A stretch of DNA of 47,246 nucleotides from Bacillota bacterium (GCA_023411225.1 JAEYPA010000039.1:1-47246), one strand, 5' to 3'. Shown: positions 17,101-25,399, counted from the first letter of the stretch. A program made the numbers and translations. Notes: generated by a model from the sequence alone, not told the origin.

Positions 17101-20100
17101 AGATCATTGCACTGTTTTATGCCATTGGCAATTTCCGTTTTTTGAGCTACACTTGCATCTGTGGTATCAATAGCCATCAATTTCTCTTTCACAGACAGAA
17201 TATTATCCTTATCTCCCATCTTAACATTGCCCACATTTAAGTCCTTAATTGATTCCAAAACACTGGCAATGGTTTTCGTTGTAATGGTTATTGTAGCGAT
17301 ATTACCCTCTAAATCAGTTGCCTGGATAGTATAAGTTAAATCCTGATTACAAATTAATTTGCTGCCACTTGTATAGGGGTAACCATTTACAGTAATGTTG
17401 GTGATATTACGGTCAAAGGTCTTAAGCACGGTATCCACATAATAGGTACCACCATTTTTCACAGAGTTGAATACATCTCCCATGGAAACCTCAATCGGAA
17501 CAACACTTTTTCCGTTTGCACTTTGGGTATAGCTGTCAATCCTTCCTCCACTATAGTCGGAAAACTCTACGAAATAACCAACATTAGGTTCATTTCCATA
17601 TCCGTTATTAGAACCCGCATAAATAATATCTCTTAAATCATTCCATGTACTAGGCGAATTATTATATTCTCCAGTATAATGGACCTGCATACAACATTCC
17701 GTTTGAACACCTAAAGTATACCCATTGGGTTCTGCTGTATCGACAAAGCCATTATATGACCCATTCACTGGATATTTATTATATACTGAACCAAAGTAAT
17801 AATAGTTTGTTCCGGCTTCCGGGCCACATGCCCATTTAAAGTAACTATCTAGCATACCACTTGGAGCAATGTCCTTATCATAAGTACCTGTATAACGTGT
17901 TCCTGCTGACCAAGCACCGTTCATGCTGATACTATCCAATGCTTTGTCCTCTTTTTCCGATGTAATAGTTGCCAAATATCCCTTTAATCCCATATAATTA
18001 TAGGTTTTTGCCTTTTTATACGCATCTGTCCATGAAAGGGTCTCATCGACATACATATAATAATGTCCATTGAACTCAGTAATGTTAGCATCCTCAGGCA
18101 AATTGGTTGTATTCCCGTCTACCGTTACACTTACGTTGGTAGTGGAACTATCTTTTAATCCACCATAACGAAACTTAAGCCCTCTTAAAAAGCTTTGTGC
18201 TTCATCTTTTCCAATACCTCCTTCAAACTGATAAATAATGGTATTGGTAGCACCTGCTATATTGGTTAATTCATTGGTAGTGGCAGGTGTTGATGGTTTT
18301 GACAATACATTTGTATAATTATCCAGTTTAATAGTAAGTGAATTTATGTTTCCTATATTATTAACTTCTGCATCGGCAAAAGAAAATTCGGATTTATTGC
18401 CACTACTATAAACTGGCGCATTTAACGTAATAGTTGCACCCTCTTCCATGTCGCCATCTGTGACAAGATTATAGGTCCCTACAGCCGTCTCTCCACTAGT
18501 ATCATTTTGCAAATATACAGTAATATCCGTTCCTTCCTTATAGTCAAAGACGATACCTCGTAAAAATTCCTCTACCTGAGAAATAGTAATTCCATTATCA
18601 AAATTATATGTATAGGTGGTAGAATCGCCGTCTGACGTTTCCGATTTGGAGGATGACTCTAAAAAGGATGGTACGGCTTCTATTGTGGCTCCATTTGTGG
18701 TAGTAATTACGATAGAATTTACGTTTTTGATATTGGTTATAGTCGCTGATTTAAAGCCATAACCAGATTTATCATTATTATAAATTGGTTTATTGAGCGT
18801 AATTACCCCTGTAGGTGGTGAATATATTTTAGTAAATGCTATAACACTTTCCTCAGAAGCATTTCCGGCATTGTCAATGGCACGAATATGTAAATAATAG
18901 TTACCTCGTTCTAGTGTTGATACATCAATACTTGCATTTGTAACTTCCACCGTATTATCTACACCTATTGCATTGGCGTTTTGATTAATGACATAAGAAT
19001 AACCTTGGAGCCCAGTTTTAACAGTAGCTTCCGTTGTCTTTCCGGTATCTGCTTTAGTTCCGTTTACATCATCTACCGTATATAATTTATAACTGTACTT
19101 GCTCCCCACATCAACTGATTCGTTAAATGAAAGAGTACTTCCTGTTACTGTTGCATTACCGCTCACTTTACTTGGAGCATTCAAATCCTGTGCTGAGTGA
19201 TCATCGAAAGTGGTTTGGTTGGTGGTTTGGGCCAAATAATATAGTGTATTTGCAAGAATCATCTGCTCATCTTCAGTAGCCCCTCCATTACTATGACCAG
19301 TTTGTATCATGGCAATATTATTAAGTGTTGTCAGATAGAAATTATTGGTTCCAGTTTTACCCTTATAAGTTGTCATTTCAGGCATTGACGGATCCCAATT
19401 ACTATTGGTTCCATTATATGAGAACCAGATATTCCCACTTGCAAATTGTTGATAGGAGTGTGATTCAGGAACTTTCATCACTGTACCTACATCCCCCAAT
19501 TTGTGAGGGTAATTCGTAAGCAGTCCTTTCCTTGCCACTTTTACATATACGTTTCCAATCCTCGGTATATAATCAGGTGATGTTGTACTTGCACCTGTTG
19601 CCTGTAAGTCCAAATAATTTGTAGCAAGTGATAAAAAATTAGGGTTATCGCAACACGCTGTATCATGTCCTAGAAGTACTCCTCCACTTGATTTGATAAA
19701 TTGTTCCAAGGCATTGCGAGCTGCTACAGTGATATCATACTTGTTATTTGAATCATATCCACCAAAATAGACCACATCGTATTTCCATGCTCCAGGCACT
19801 CCTAGATAAGAAGATGGATTAACGTTAAAATTTATGATATTAGCTTCATCCACCGTCATCGTATATTTTGTTCCATCTTTGATAGGACTTCCTATATCAT
19901 CATACGCCATCCAGCCTTTAAGATTATTTCCAATATTAGGGAAAACATTAAGAACCTTTATGTTGTACTTTAGAGGGATAGTCTCATATATGTCATTCTT
20001 CCCATCATTTTTAGTAATGGCAAATTTACTTCCTGCTGTTCCCTCCCATGACAAAGTAACATAGTTTTTTCCATCTGGTGCTGGTGTTGCCGTAAATTCA

Positions 20101-20192
20101 CCTCCAGCAGCATAACTAGTAAACATCCTGTCCGGTAACAAGGTCATAATCAACACTATAACCAAGAATATACTTAAAAACCGTTTTTTCAT
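14109..20192 (-). CDS. Giant wall-anchored surface protein with C-type-lectin-like domain
   Basis: A 2027-residue secreted protein. It has a signal peptide (MKKRFLSIFLVIVLIMTLL, cut near SYAAG), a DUF5057-like N-terminal domain (about 40-335), Ig-like repeats, and a C-type-lectin-like domain (about 706-885; starts at NGHYYMYVDETLSW). A CBM_X2-like module covers about 1225-1310 and bacterial Ig/MBG-type repeats about 1315-1620. Two paired modules recur: an FLxTxxFG Ig-like unit near 1134 and 1744, and a helical AIDTT/AVDTT unit near 990 and 1911. The end is a sorting signal: KPKTGDTSN, a hydrophobic helix, and a KNKRRKVNR tail. PKTG fits Clostridial sortases preferring (S/N)PxTG. AAGGAGG 8 bases before ATG 20192 fixes the start. 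Likely an adhesin or matrix component; ligand unknown. No sortase gene is in the window. Confidence 0.88.
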   Translation of the reverse strand: MKKRFLSIFLVIVLIMTLLPDRMFTSYAAGGEFTATPAPDGKNYVTLSWEGTAGSKFAITKNDGKNDIYETIPLKYNIKVLNVFPNIGNNLKGWMAYDDIGSPIKDGTKYTMTVDEANIINFNVNPSSYLGVPGAWKYDVVYFGGYDSNNKYDITVAARNALEQFIKSSGGVLLGHDTACCDNPNFLSLATNYLDLQATGASTTSPDYIPRIGNVYVKVARKGLLTNYPHKLGDVGTVMKVPESHSYQQFASGNIWFSYNGTNSNWDPSMPEMTTYKGKTGTNNFYLTTLNNIAMIQTGHSNGGATEDEQMILANTLYYLAQTTNQTTFDDHSAQDLNAPSKVSGNATVTGSTLSFNESVDVGSKYSYKLYTVDDVNGTKADTGKTTEATVKTGLQGYSYVINQNANAIGVDNTVEVTNASIDVSTLERGNYYLHIRAIDNAGNASEESVIAFTKIYSPPTGVITLNKPIYNNDKSGYGFKSATITNIKNVNSIVITTTNGATIEAVPSFLESSSKSETSDGDSTTYTYNFDNGITISQVEEFLRGIVFDYKEGTDITVYLQNDTSGETAVGTYNLVTDGDMEEGATITLNAPVYSSGNKSEFSFADAEVNNIGNINSLTIKLDNYTNVLSKPSTPATTNELTNIAGATNTIIYQFEGGIGKDEAQSFLRGLKFRYGGLKDSSTTNVSVTVDGNTTNLPEDANITEFNGHYYMYVDETLSWTDAYKKAKTYNYMGLKGYLATITSEKEDKALDSISMNGAWSAGTRYTGTYDKDIAPSGMLDSYFKWACGPEAGTNYYYFGSVYNKYPVNGSYNGFVDTAEPNGYTLGVQTECCMQVHYTGEYNNSPSTWNDLRDIIYAGSNNGYGNEPNVGYFVEFSDYSGGRIDSYTQSANGKSVVPIEVSMGDVFNSVKNGGTYYVDTVLKTFDRNITNITVNGYPYTSGSKLICNQDLTYTIQATDLEGNIATITITTKTIASVLESIKDLNVGNVKMGDKDNILSVKEKLMAIDTTDASVAQKTEIANGIKQCNDLYFALFDAASTSPNGTNGWYKNGIEEITLTAPDGFQISTSATGTWTNAISINKADGANKTVTYYLRETASGDISGAKTFSYSVDTVAPTGSIKIKTNQFITFLNTITFGTFLKDRVDVSITGTDVLSTPVSISYQKVKQGDTYNESGVWTPGTNFSVEANEKFTVYAKLVDAAGNLAIINSNGVVVYTDSTSQTTDIEFTKTATTDVTATVNLNGNTIKEIKNGTDILKNGTDYTVDNDTITFKSSYLDSLVVNNYVFTISYNPMGESYVENNDNQAPATTELRLVVKAKNMSETGGVAIANVTILPDSLVYTGNVINTTVVVKDGSKTLVKDIDYTQEWTTDMTSAGEKTLTITFKGSYNGVITRKVTIAEATIVDKTNKTQSTNYNGNQQTVAVPTGTTVNNQTLTIRYSTDGSTYNLTSAPRFISAGTYTVYYQLSAPNHNVVTDKITFTIHPATDNVISNLIMNGWIYGEAANTPKASAKYGIIEYTYSDREDGTYTTTVPTEVGTYFVKARVISNDSYNNCEAKTSFVITNKSIDTNNIVISGVDGFYIFTNRAITPDPVVMVNNTVLKKDIDYTVAYENNVQVGIGALVKVILKGNYSGSAEKNFEIGYGTINEEKIKNMITLPTFNSEGWYNKDIDITAVGDWTLCTTPVGIFGNKLTISDESKKTGTDYTFYIKAKDGSVYERTLNYKLDKGAPEGSIGIQKSGMRNFLRTVSFGLLFNSDVDVTVDSSDSLSGIKKVEVYKAEQELSEKELADVSWSEYTTSIHETAKDAKHFVYYTRITDIAGNKVIVNSNGVTFDTTAPVIKGISSNGIYYTTQKVYVVDPSLKSLTINNKQFASGVSIVGNVNATYTITATDEAGNTTTFTVTMKPIVDISGSLDTIKETDVNSSDLLNIQEIRRQALAVDTTNATQQEKDNLQKIIDRCDLLLKKIVDNQKPESSQKPVDNQKPNDKPKTGDTSNISLWIALLIVSGGVFCIFVIKNKRRKVNR

Positions 20193-20224
20193 TTTATAAA
20201 TTCCTCCTTTATAGTACCCCAAAA

Positions 20225-20443
20225 TTATGGTTTGAATTTACAGAGCCCTTTTGTGTCTTCCTCAATAACCTCAGTTTCAAATTTGGCATACGCACAATAA
20301 TGGCATCTTTGTAAATTGATAGCATTCTCGTCTCTTGGTAAAAAAAAAGAGCAGGTGTCGTTAGCATAAATCTGTACAGCTCTTAAACGCTGCTCTAACC
20401 TGCTGGTATGGTCTACTACAGTATCCACTTTATCCAACTGCAT
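20225..20443 (-). CDS. Small cysteine-containing protein, first gene before the giant surface protein
   Basis: A protein of about 72 residues that I do not recognise. A helical N-terminus (VDHTSRLEQRLRAVQIY) precedes four cysteines (C-x15-CHYC-x19-C), which could bind zinc or an iron-sulfur centre. The start is uncertain: ATG at 20443 directly follows GGAGG, while TTG at 20437 has a better 7-base gap. The frame stays open to 20575, but without support. The stop is 32 bases before the surface protein start, so they are probably cotranscribed. The direct repeat at 20519-20551 lies just upstream. Confidence 0.6.
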   Translation of the reverse strand: MQLDKVDTVVDHTSRLEQRLRAVQIYANDTCSFFLPRDENAINLQRCHYCAYAKFETEVIEEDTKGLCKFKP

Positions 20444-20479
20444 TCCTCCAATCTTCACAATAAAACTACATTTATTTAT

Positions 20480-20490
20480 ACTATAGTATC
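20480..20490 (-). promoter_or_regulatory. Likely -10 region for the small Cys protein / giant surface protein operon
   Basis: Minus-strand TATAGT (20485-20480), overlapping GATACT (20490-20485). No acceptable -35 is present at 17 bases (TAATAC), which fits an activator-dependent promoter with the repeats at 20519-20551 just upstream. Confidence 0.4.
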
Positions 20491-20518
20491 TTAATCCCTT
20501 TCGTATTAGCATATTAGT

Positions 20519-20551
20519 GCACAAGACGACGGTTATTTTGCACAAGACGAC
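20519..20551. promoter_or_regulatory. 21-bp-period direct repeat, LytTR/VirR-like box
   Basis: GCACAAGACGAC occurs exactly twice, at 20519-20530 and 20540-20551. On the coding strand this reads GTCGTCTTGTGC. The two-turn spacing, the TTxTxCA core and the location next to a poor -35 fit paired sites for LytTR-type regulators such as VirR. Such a regulator is encoded at 26970-27707. Confidence 0.6.
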
Positions 20552-20577
20552 ATATAACCTAAAAAGGTTATACAATA

Positions 20578-20616
20578 AATGATGGTAGTGTGACTACAAG
20601 CCATACTACCATCATT
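20578..20616 (-). terminator. Terminator of the polysaccharide operon
   Basis: A 15-bp stem with one G-T wobble (core AATGATGGTAGT / ACTACCATCATT) and a 9-base loop, 46 bases after the glycosyltransferase stop. The minus-strand tail is TTTATTGTAT, so the T run is interrupted. Confidence 0.75.
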
Positions 20617-20661
20617 ATTGTTAATCTATTAAATTAAAAGAATTTTCAAATAGTGCATAAT

Positions 20662-22086
20662 TTACGCCTTTTCCTTACCATCCGCTTCAAACGCCCTTCT
20701 TTTAATTGCACCCCAATTTGAGCGATTTTTACGGAAACCAAACATGGCCTCTATCTTATAGATCGTATTAAGTTGACGATAGCCTACGTTATCAATAATG
20801 GCAAACAGAAAAAGTTTTAGAAGCTGATCCACCTTTGGATATTTTCGAAAGGTGTTCTCCTCCAAAAGAAGCGATCCAACTGACAATATTGTACCATAAA
20901 GAACTGCTACCACATAAAAACTAATCATGAACCTCACATTGACAATCCCAAAGAGCCACGATAGAGGAACAGCAATATATCCCATCATCTCAAAAATCGG
21001 ACCAAATAATTCGAATACCCAAAAATAAGGCAGACAGGCTATACCGATACGTCCATAATGAGGATTAAACGCCATGTCTCTGTGCTTTAACAATGTGTCT
21101 ATTAACCCAATGTGCCAACGTTTTCTCTGCTTTTTTAAGTCTCTTAACGTCTCAGGAGGCTGGGTCCAGCAAACTGGGTCCGGTAAAAACTTTACTGAGT
21201 ATTTTTGCTTTTTCTTACGCATTAGCCGATGGAGTTTCACCACCAACTCCATGTCTTCGCCGACGCAGCTCGTAGTATACCCGCCTACATCGATAACAGC
21301 ACGCTTATTGAAAGCTCCAAAAGCTCCAGAAATGATGAGCAACATACCCATTTCATGAAAACCAATTCGCCCAGTGAGAAAAGCGCGTAGATATTCATTA
21401 GTCTGAAGTAATAGAAGGGGTTTATTTGATAGGTCTACCTCCCGTAACTCCCCGTCAACAATCTTGCATCCGCTACCAACTCGTACGATGCCACCAACTG
21501 CAACACAGGCCGGATCGCTCATAAACGTATAAACAATTCGGATTAGTGAAGATTTTTCCAAAATTGAATCCGCATCGATGGAGACGAATATTGGATACAT
21601 AGACGCATTAATACCAGCATTAAGCGCATCGGCCTTACCTCCATTTTCCTTGTCCAATACAACAAGATTTGGGTAAAGTGCCGAGCGATAGACCGCTCTC
21701 ACCTCTTTTGTAGGAAGGGATTTTTTAAACGGTGCATGAACCGGAATAAGCTTAAATGAGTCCTTCAGAATATCCATAGTCTCATCCTTAGAACCATCGT
21801 TGATTATTATGACCTCATACTGTGGAAAGTCCAGTGATAGCAAGTTACGTGTGTTATCAACGATGGTAGCTGCTTCATTATAGGCAGGCACTAAAACACT
21901 AATAGGTACCATATTTTCTGATTCCTGAAATCGCTTATAATCCGTATATTTTAGAGATTTGCTGTATTTACCCAAACCAATCGTGGCACAGATGAGTTGA
22001 ATAAGATAGATACTACTGATTAACAACACGTAAAACAATGAAAAATAATTAATACCCACAAGAAATGCCCACAAAATTGCGCTCAT
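20662..22086 (-). CDS. Membrane-bound family 2 glycosyltransferase (processive, BcsA/PgaC-like)
   Basis: A 474-residue synthase probably polymerising and exporting a polysaccharide. One or two N-terminal membrane helices (about 5-38) are followed by the GT-A domain: ISVLVPAYNE (62-71), the nucleotide-binding INDGS (95-99), the metal-binding DAD (171-173), the GED acceptor/catalytic motif (276-278) and QRKRW (320-324), the Q/RxxRW signature of processive beta-synthases. Three or more helices follow (about 345-440). No PilZ domain is present, so direct c-di-GMP control is not visible. The start overlaps the HEAT gene by 4 bases (ATGA). The sugar cannot be told from sequence; cellulose, poly-GlcNAc and hyaluronan-like polymers are all possible. 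Confidence 0.9.
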   Translation of the reverse strand: MSAILWAFLVGINYFSLFYVLLISSIYLIQLICATIGLGKYSKSLKYTDYKRFQESENMVPISVLVPAYNEAATIVDNTRNLLSLDFPQYEVIIINDGSKDETMDILKDSFKLIPVHAPFKKSLPTKEVRAVYRSALYPNLVVLDKENGGKADALNAGINASMYPIFVSIDADSILEKSSLIRIVYTFMSDPACVAVGGIVRVGSGCKIVDGELREVDLSNKPLLLLQTNEYLRAFLTGRIGFHEMGMLLIISGAFGAFNKRAVIDVGGYTTSCVGEDMELVVKLHRLMRKKKQKYSVKFLPDPVCWTQPPETLRDLKKQRKRWHIGLIDTLLKHRDMAFNPHYGRIGIACLPYFWVFELFGPIFEMMGYIAVPLSWLFGIVNVRFMISFYVVAVLYGTILSVGSLLLEENTFRKYPKVDQLLKLFLFAIIDNVGYRQLNTIYKIEAMFGFRKNRSNWGAIKRRAFEADGKEKA

Positions 22087-23177
22087 GATACAGCAAAATC
22101 TCCTTCCATAATTCTATTTCGTTCGATCACATACTCTAACATCTCTTGGGCATATCGATCTGATCCGTCCTTTACTATTTCAAGTACATCATCACGTTCC
22201 GGCAGCGCAGCCAATATCTCAGCCGCATGAAATCGCACCCACCACACTTCGTCATACAGGCAGTGGCATACCTCATCATAACAGTGTTCTTTATCAAGAA
22301 GAGCGAGAGCATCTACAGCTGCGCATCGTACCTCCCACGCATCATGCCTGGTCAAATTCAAAATTGTAGCTATAGCCGGCACATACTTTAACTTTCCTAT
22401 TGTACGGATTGTTTCCAAAAGCACGTTCATAGGTGCATCGGTAAGTTCTTTAAGAAGAACTTCTCCATATTCCACACATCCATTATCACCAATTCCACTA
22501 ATACAAGCTCGCCGTACATACTGATCCTGTGCATCTAGCAATAGTTCCCGATACAGTTCGGCAAAATCCCCACCATAGTGAAGAAACAACTCGCGTAAGC
22601 TTCGAAATGACAGGATTAATTTAAACTGAGGGTTAGAAAGCATCTTCACCACTGGTTCTTTATTTCCCTGTATAAACAAGGTCAACAAACTAATCTCCTG
22701 TGCTGTCGTATCATTTGGCCATCGTTTGAGATTGTGTTCTATCGTAGTGGTATACCCTATGATATGCAGCTGTCCAACCAGCTTCATTGCCAAAAGGGCG
22801 GTTTCTTTATTCCACCCACCTATTACCTTTTGTAGGTATACACCATACCATTTGTCACTAACTGCTACTTTAAGAACTTCCGCCTTGTGTTCGTCCAGTT
22901 CACGGGATACCATCTCCAAGACCCGTATGCCTCTTTTGGACCTTATTCCGTGAATTTCCTTTAAGGTAACACACTCTGAAGGAACACAGATGGCCGAATA
23001 GACCTGCTCATTATGGTTGATTAGCCTAAGAACATTCTGTTTTATACGCTGTATCCGTTCCTGTTTCACATTGGCAATAAAGTGCAAAACGATTAGTAGC
23101 AATGTAAAACAAATTAAGATGCTACCCATGATTATTATCAGCACATCAACAATCTGTTGTATTACTTGATGAAACAT
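22083..23177 (-). CDS. Membrane-anchored HEAT-repeat protein of the polysaccharide operon
   Basis: A 364-residue protein with one N-terminal membrane helix (about 10-36, VDVLIIIMGSILICFTLLLIV), a basic linker, then a helical solenoid. The C-terminal half has clear HEAT/PBS-lyase-type repeats: YVRRACISGIGDNG, LLETIRTIGKLK, WEVRCAAVDALALL and WWVRFHAAEILAAL (about 235-345). Such repeats act as protein scaffolds, so it may hold the synthase complex together; that is inference. GGGGGA lies 6 bases before the ATG. It follows the lipoprotein gene by 11 bases and overlaps the glycosyltransferase start by 4, so the three genes are coupled. Base composition is high in GC for this window. Confidence 0.85.
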   Translation of the reverse strand: MFHQVIQQIVDVLIIIMGSILICFTLLLIVLHFIANVKQERIQRIKQNVLRLINHNEQVYSAICVPSECVTLKEIHGIRSKRGIRVLEMVSRELDEHKAEVLKVAVSDKWYGVYLQKVIGGWNKETALLAMKLVGQLHIIGYTTTIEHNLKRWPNDTTAQEISLLTLFIQGNKEPVVKMLSNPQFKLILSFRSLRELFLHYGGDFAELYRELLLDAQDQYVRRACISGIGDNGCVEYGEVLLKELTDAPMNVLLETIRTIGKLKYVPAIATILNLTRHDAWEVRCAAVDALALLDKEHCYDEVCHCLYDEVWWVRFHAAEILAALPERDDVLEIVKDGSDRYAQEMLEYVIERNRIMEGDFAVS

Positions 23178-23188
23178 AATAGTTCCCC

Positions 23189-25297
23189 CTATTTTTTGTC
23201 AGTAAAGTACTCCTGTAACATATAATACGATGCTTTCAACCGCTCATGTGTCTGTGGTAACTCCCAATTTTCCCATGTATGTAATTGCATTGGAACAGCT
23301 TCCAGGTCACTATCTCGGCATATACCAATACGTACTCCTTCGGTGGACACACCTTTAATACCATTTAATACATGAAAGTCACCGATCACCTGTTTTTGTG
23401 AAGGGTCGCTAAATCCAAGTAGCATCCAAGGTAAGCGAATCTCCACACCTTTGCTGCCAGCGCAAATGTCTGCCAGAGAATCATACTCTTCACTACTTGG
23501 ATCTCCATTTCCAAAATGCAGTTCACCGGTATCAAATCTCTCAAATGGAATGGTCTTATTGGTTTCTCGTAAATGCAGAGGTTTATTCATCGCAAGATAG
23601 ATTTTGTTGAAGAAACCCGAGTCCTTTTCATATTGCCCGGGGACAGCATTAAAGAAATCATGGTTCTGTGAATAGTCGTACTGGAAAAGGTCATAGTAGG
23701 AATCCACATAAAGAGCACTGTTTACTTTTCCATTGATTCGTAGTAAAAACTCTGCACCGTCTTCAAATGTAAGCTCTTTATACCTGGTGATTCCCTGTTC
23801 ATCCAATACGCCAAGTGGAACATAAAGGGTATCACTATCAAAATCATACTTATCACCCTCCACCATCAAGTAGAGGTAGGAAGTGTCGCTTCTGGCATAA
23901 ATACGGACACCATCATTCTCTATCACAAGATCTTCTCGATTCCACTCGGCAACATCACCATCCAGCACAATTCTACTCTCTTCCTCTGGTTCAAAGGCCA
24001 TCAAACCAAAGGAAGACTCTGGGCTTTCAACGTTCATCCAAAACGGCCGGCGGTCAGGGTCTTCGTAGTCCATGCTGTTCCAGGTACGCTTAAACCACTC
24101 ATCCTGCCAGGAGAAGATCATACCTCCGGCACATCCAGAAGCTCGAATGTCTTGATTGAGTGCAATCAGCCATTCTCCCTGCTGCCGCTCACTGACGTGC
24201 CCCTGCGACATTCCTGAAACAACATTAGCGTGGGCTATGCCACGAGATGCTGGTATTCCATATTCCGAGATTAGTACCGGCATTGTATGGTGCTGATTCA
24301 ATTCCTTAAGATATGCTAGATAAGGATCTACTTCTTTAACATATTTTGTATCATAGCTAAGAAAATCAGGGTAATATGGATATACATGGTATGATGCAAA
24401 AAAACCTGCCTCAAAACTCTCTGATCCTCGGATGTGTTCCGTATCCACTGAAACAGCATCTTCCATCTCAGGTATCGGCTCATTTGGATGTTCCAGTGGA
24501 TCGGTGGTACACCAGTTACATAGACTTACAGGTCGCTGCCTGTCATACTTTTTTTCTTCGTAGGAAACCGCTTCTTCCGCAGCACCAGCAAGAAATACTT
24601 CAAAGGGTGAGGAGTCTTTTGTTTGAACATAAGTGCCGACAAAATACGTTTTATCAGCATGAGCTACGTTGGTGCCCATTACCAAATCCGATGACCATTC
24701 CACACCTAAAATCCATCCGATGACCCATTGAGATACGTCCGAAGTATAAGTTCCACCTGCATTTCCAGGAAGCTTCTTTATTTCTGCACTTCCATGAATC
24801 ATATCAACAGCATTTCGAATATCAGAATAGAATAAATCCTGAATTGCACCGTTCCCCCCAAATGCATCGTTATACTGAACGATAAGCTCTTCATTCATAT
24901 AGACCCCTTGCATTAGGTAGATTGGATTTGTTGCTGTTTTATTAAACTCATATAATGCATCATAAAATGCGGGCATCTGCCCAACATAGACCCTAATCAC
25001 ATTAACATTCATCTGACTAATGAGCTCAAACCAGTGCAGATACTCCTCTTTTTCTATGGCAAATTCCCCAGGAAAGTGCCCTGGTTTGGTCACACCCAGA
25101 TTGACGCCATTGAGAAATAGTGGCTCATATTCTCCTACACTAGTTCTGATACAAAAATCCTTCCCTCGTATCATTGCAACTGGATCCGTCGTATTTTCAA
25201 TGGAAGAGGATTTTTTTGTACATCCTCCCAAGAGAGGAATTAGAATAGCCAAAATTCCAATCAAACATTGCTTAAAAAAGTGTTTTCTAATATCCAT
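23189..25297 (-). CDS. Glycoside hydrolase-like lipoprotein with CBM9-like C-terminal domain
   Basis: A 702-residue surface lipoprotein: signal helix, then lipobox LLGGC with C26 as the lipidated residue. Residues about 50-430 look like a TIM-barrel glycoside hydrolase of the GH2/GH5 clan: FLNGVNLGV near the start, VNVIRVYVG, a possible acid/base Glu in LGVEW (about 200), and a possible nucleophile in LISEYG (about 342), then MIFSWQDEW. From about 430, LDGDVAEWN and YLYLMVEG resemble a CBM9-like carbohydrate-binding module. It may trim or remodel the polymer made by the glycosyltransferase. GAGGTG overlaps an upstream ATG (25312) and is 7 bases before ATG 25297, so the latter is the start. 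First gene of the operon. Confidence 0.82.
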   Translation of the reverse strand: MDIRKHFFKQCLIGILAILIPLLGGCTKKSSSIENTTDPVAMIRGKDFCIRTSVGEYEPLFLNGVNLGVTKPGHFPGEFAIEKEEYLHWFELISQMNVNVIRVYVGQMPAFYDALYEFNKTATNPIYLMQGVYMNEELIVQYNDAFGGNGAIQDLFYSDIRNAVDMIHGSAEIKKLPGNAGGTYTSDVSQWVIGWILGVEWSSDLVMGTNVAHADKTYFVGTYVQTKDSSPFEVFLAGAAEEAVSYEEKKYDRQRPVSLCNWCTTDPLEHPNEPIPEMEDAVSVDTEHIRGSESFEAGFFASYHVYPYYPDFLSYDTKYVKEVDPYLAYLKELNQHHTMPVLISEYGIPASRGIAHANVVSGMSQGHVSERQQGEWLIALNQDIRASGCAGGMIFSWQDEWFKRTWNSMDYEDPDRRPFWMNVESPESSFGLMAFEPEEESRIVLDGDVAEWNREDLVIENDGVRIYARSDTSYLYLMVEGDKYDFDSDTLYVPLGVLDEQGITRYKELTFEDGAEFLLRINGKVNSALYVDSYYDLFQYDYSQNHDFFNAVPGQYEKDSGFFNKIYLAMNKPLHLRETNKTIPFERFDTGELHFGNGDPSSEEYDSLADICAGSKGVEIRLPWMLLGFSDPSQKQVIGDFHVLNGIKGVSTEGVRIGICRDSDLEAVPMQLHTWENWELPQTHERLKASYYMLQEYFTDKK

Positions 25298-25380
25298 AAA
25301 GATACACCTCATATTCTTTTATAGCCAAGGAAGTTCTTGATAAAGTGATTAATAGACTTACTCTCACACTCGATATCCTT

Positions 25381-25399
25381 TGGAACATTCAATGTTCCA
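25381..25399. promoter_or_regulatory. Perfect palindrome upstream of the polysaccharide operon
   Basis: TGGAACATTCAATGTTCCA has 9-base perfect arms around one base, about 85 bases upstream of the lipoprotein start. It could be a dimeric repressor operator or a hairpin in the leader. Confidence 0.55.

Noticed and set aside
20193..20222. Ten-codon N-terminal extension of the giant surface protein
   Set aside because: The upstream ATG precedes the AAGGAGG site; the signal peptide begins at the ATG at 20192.
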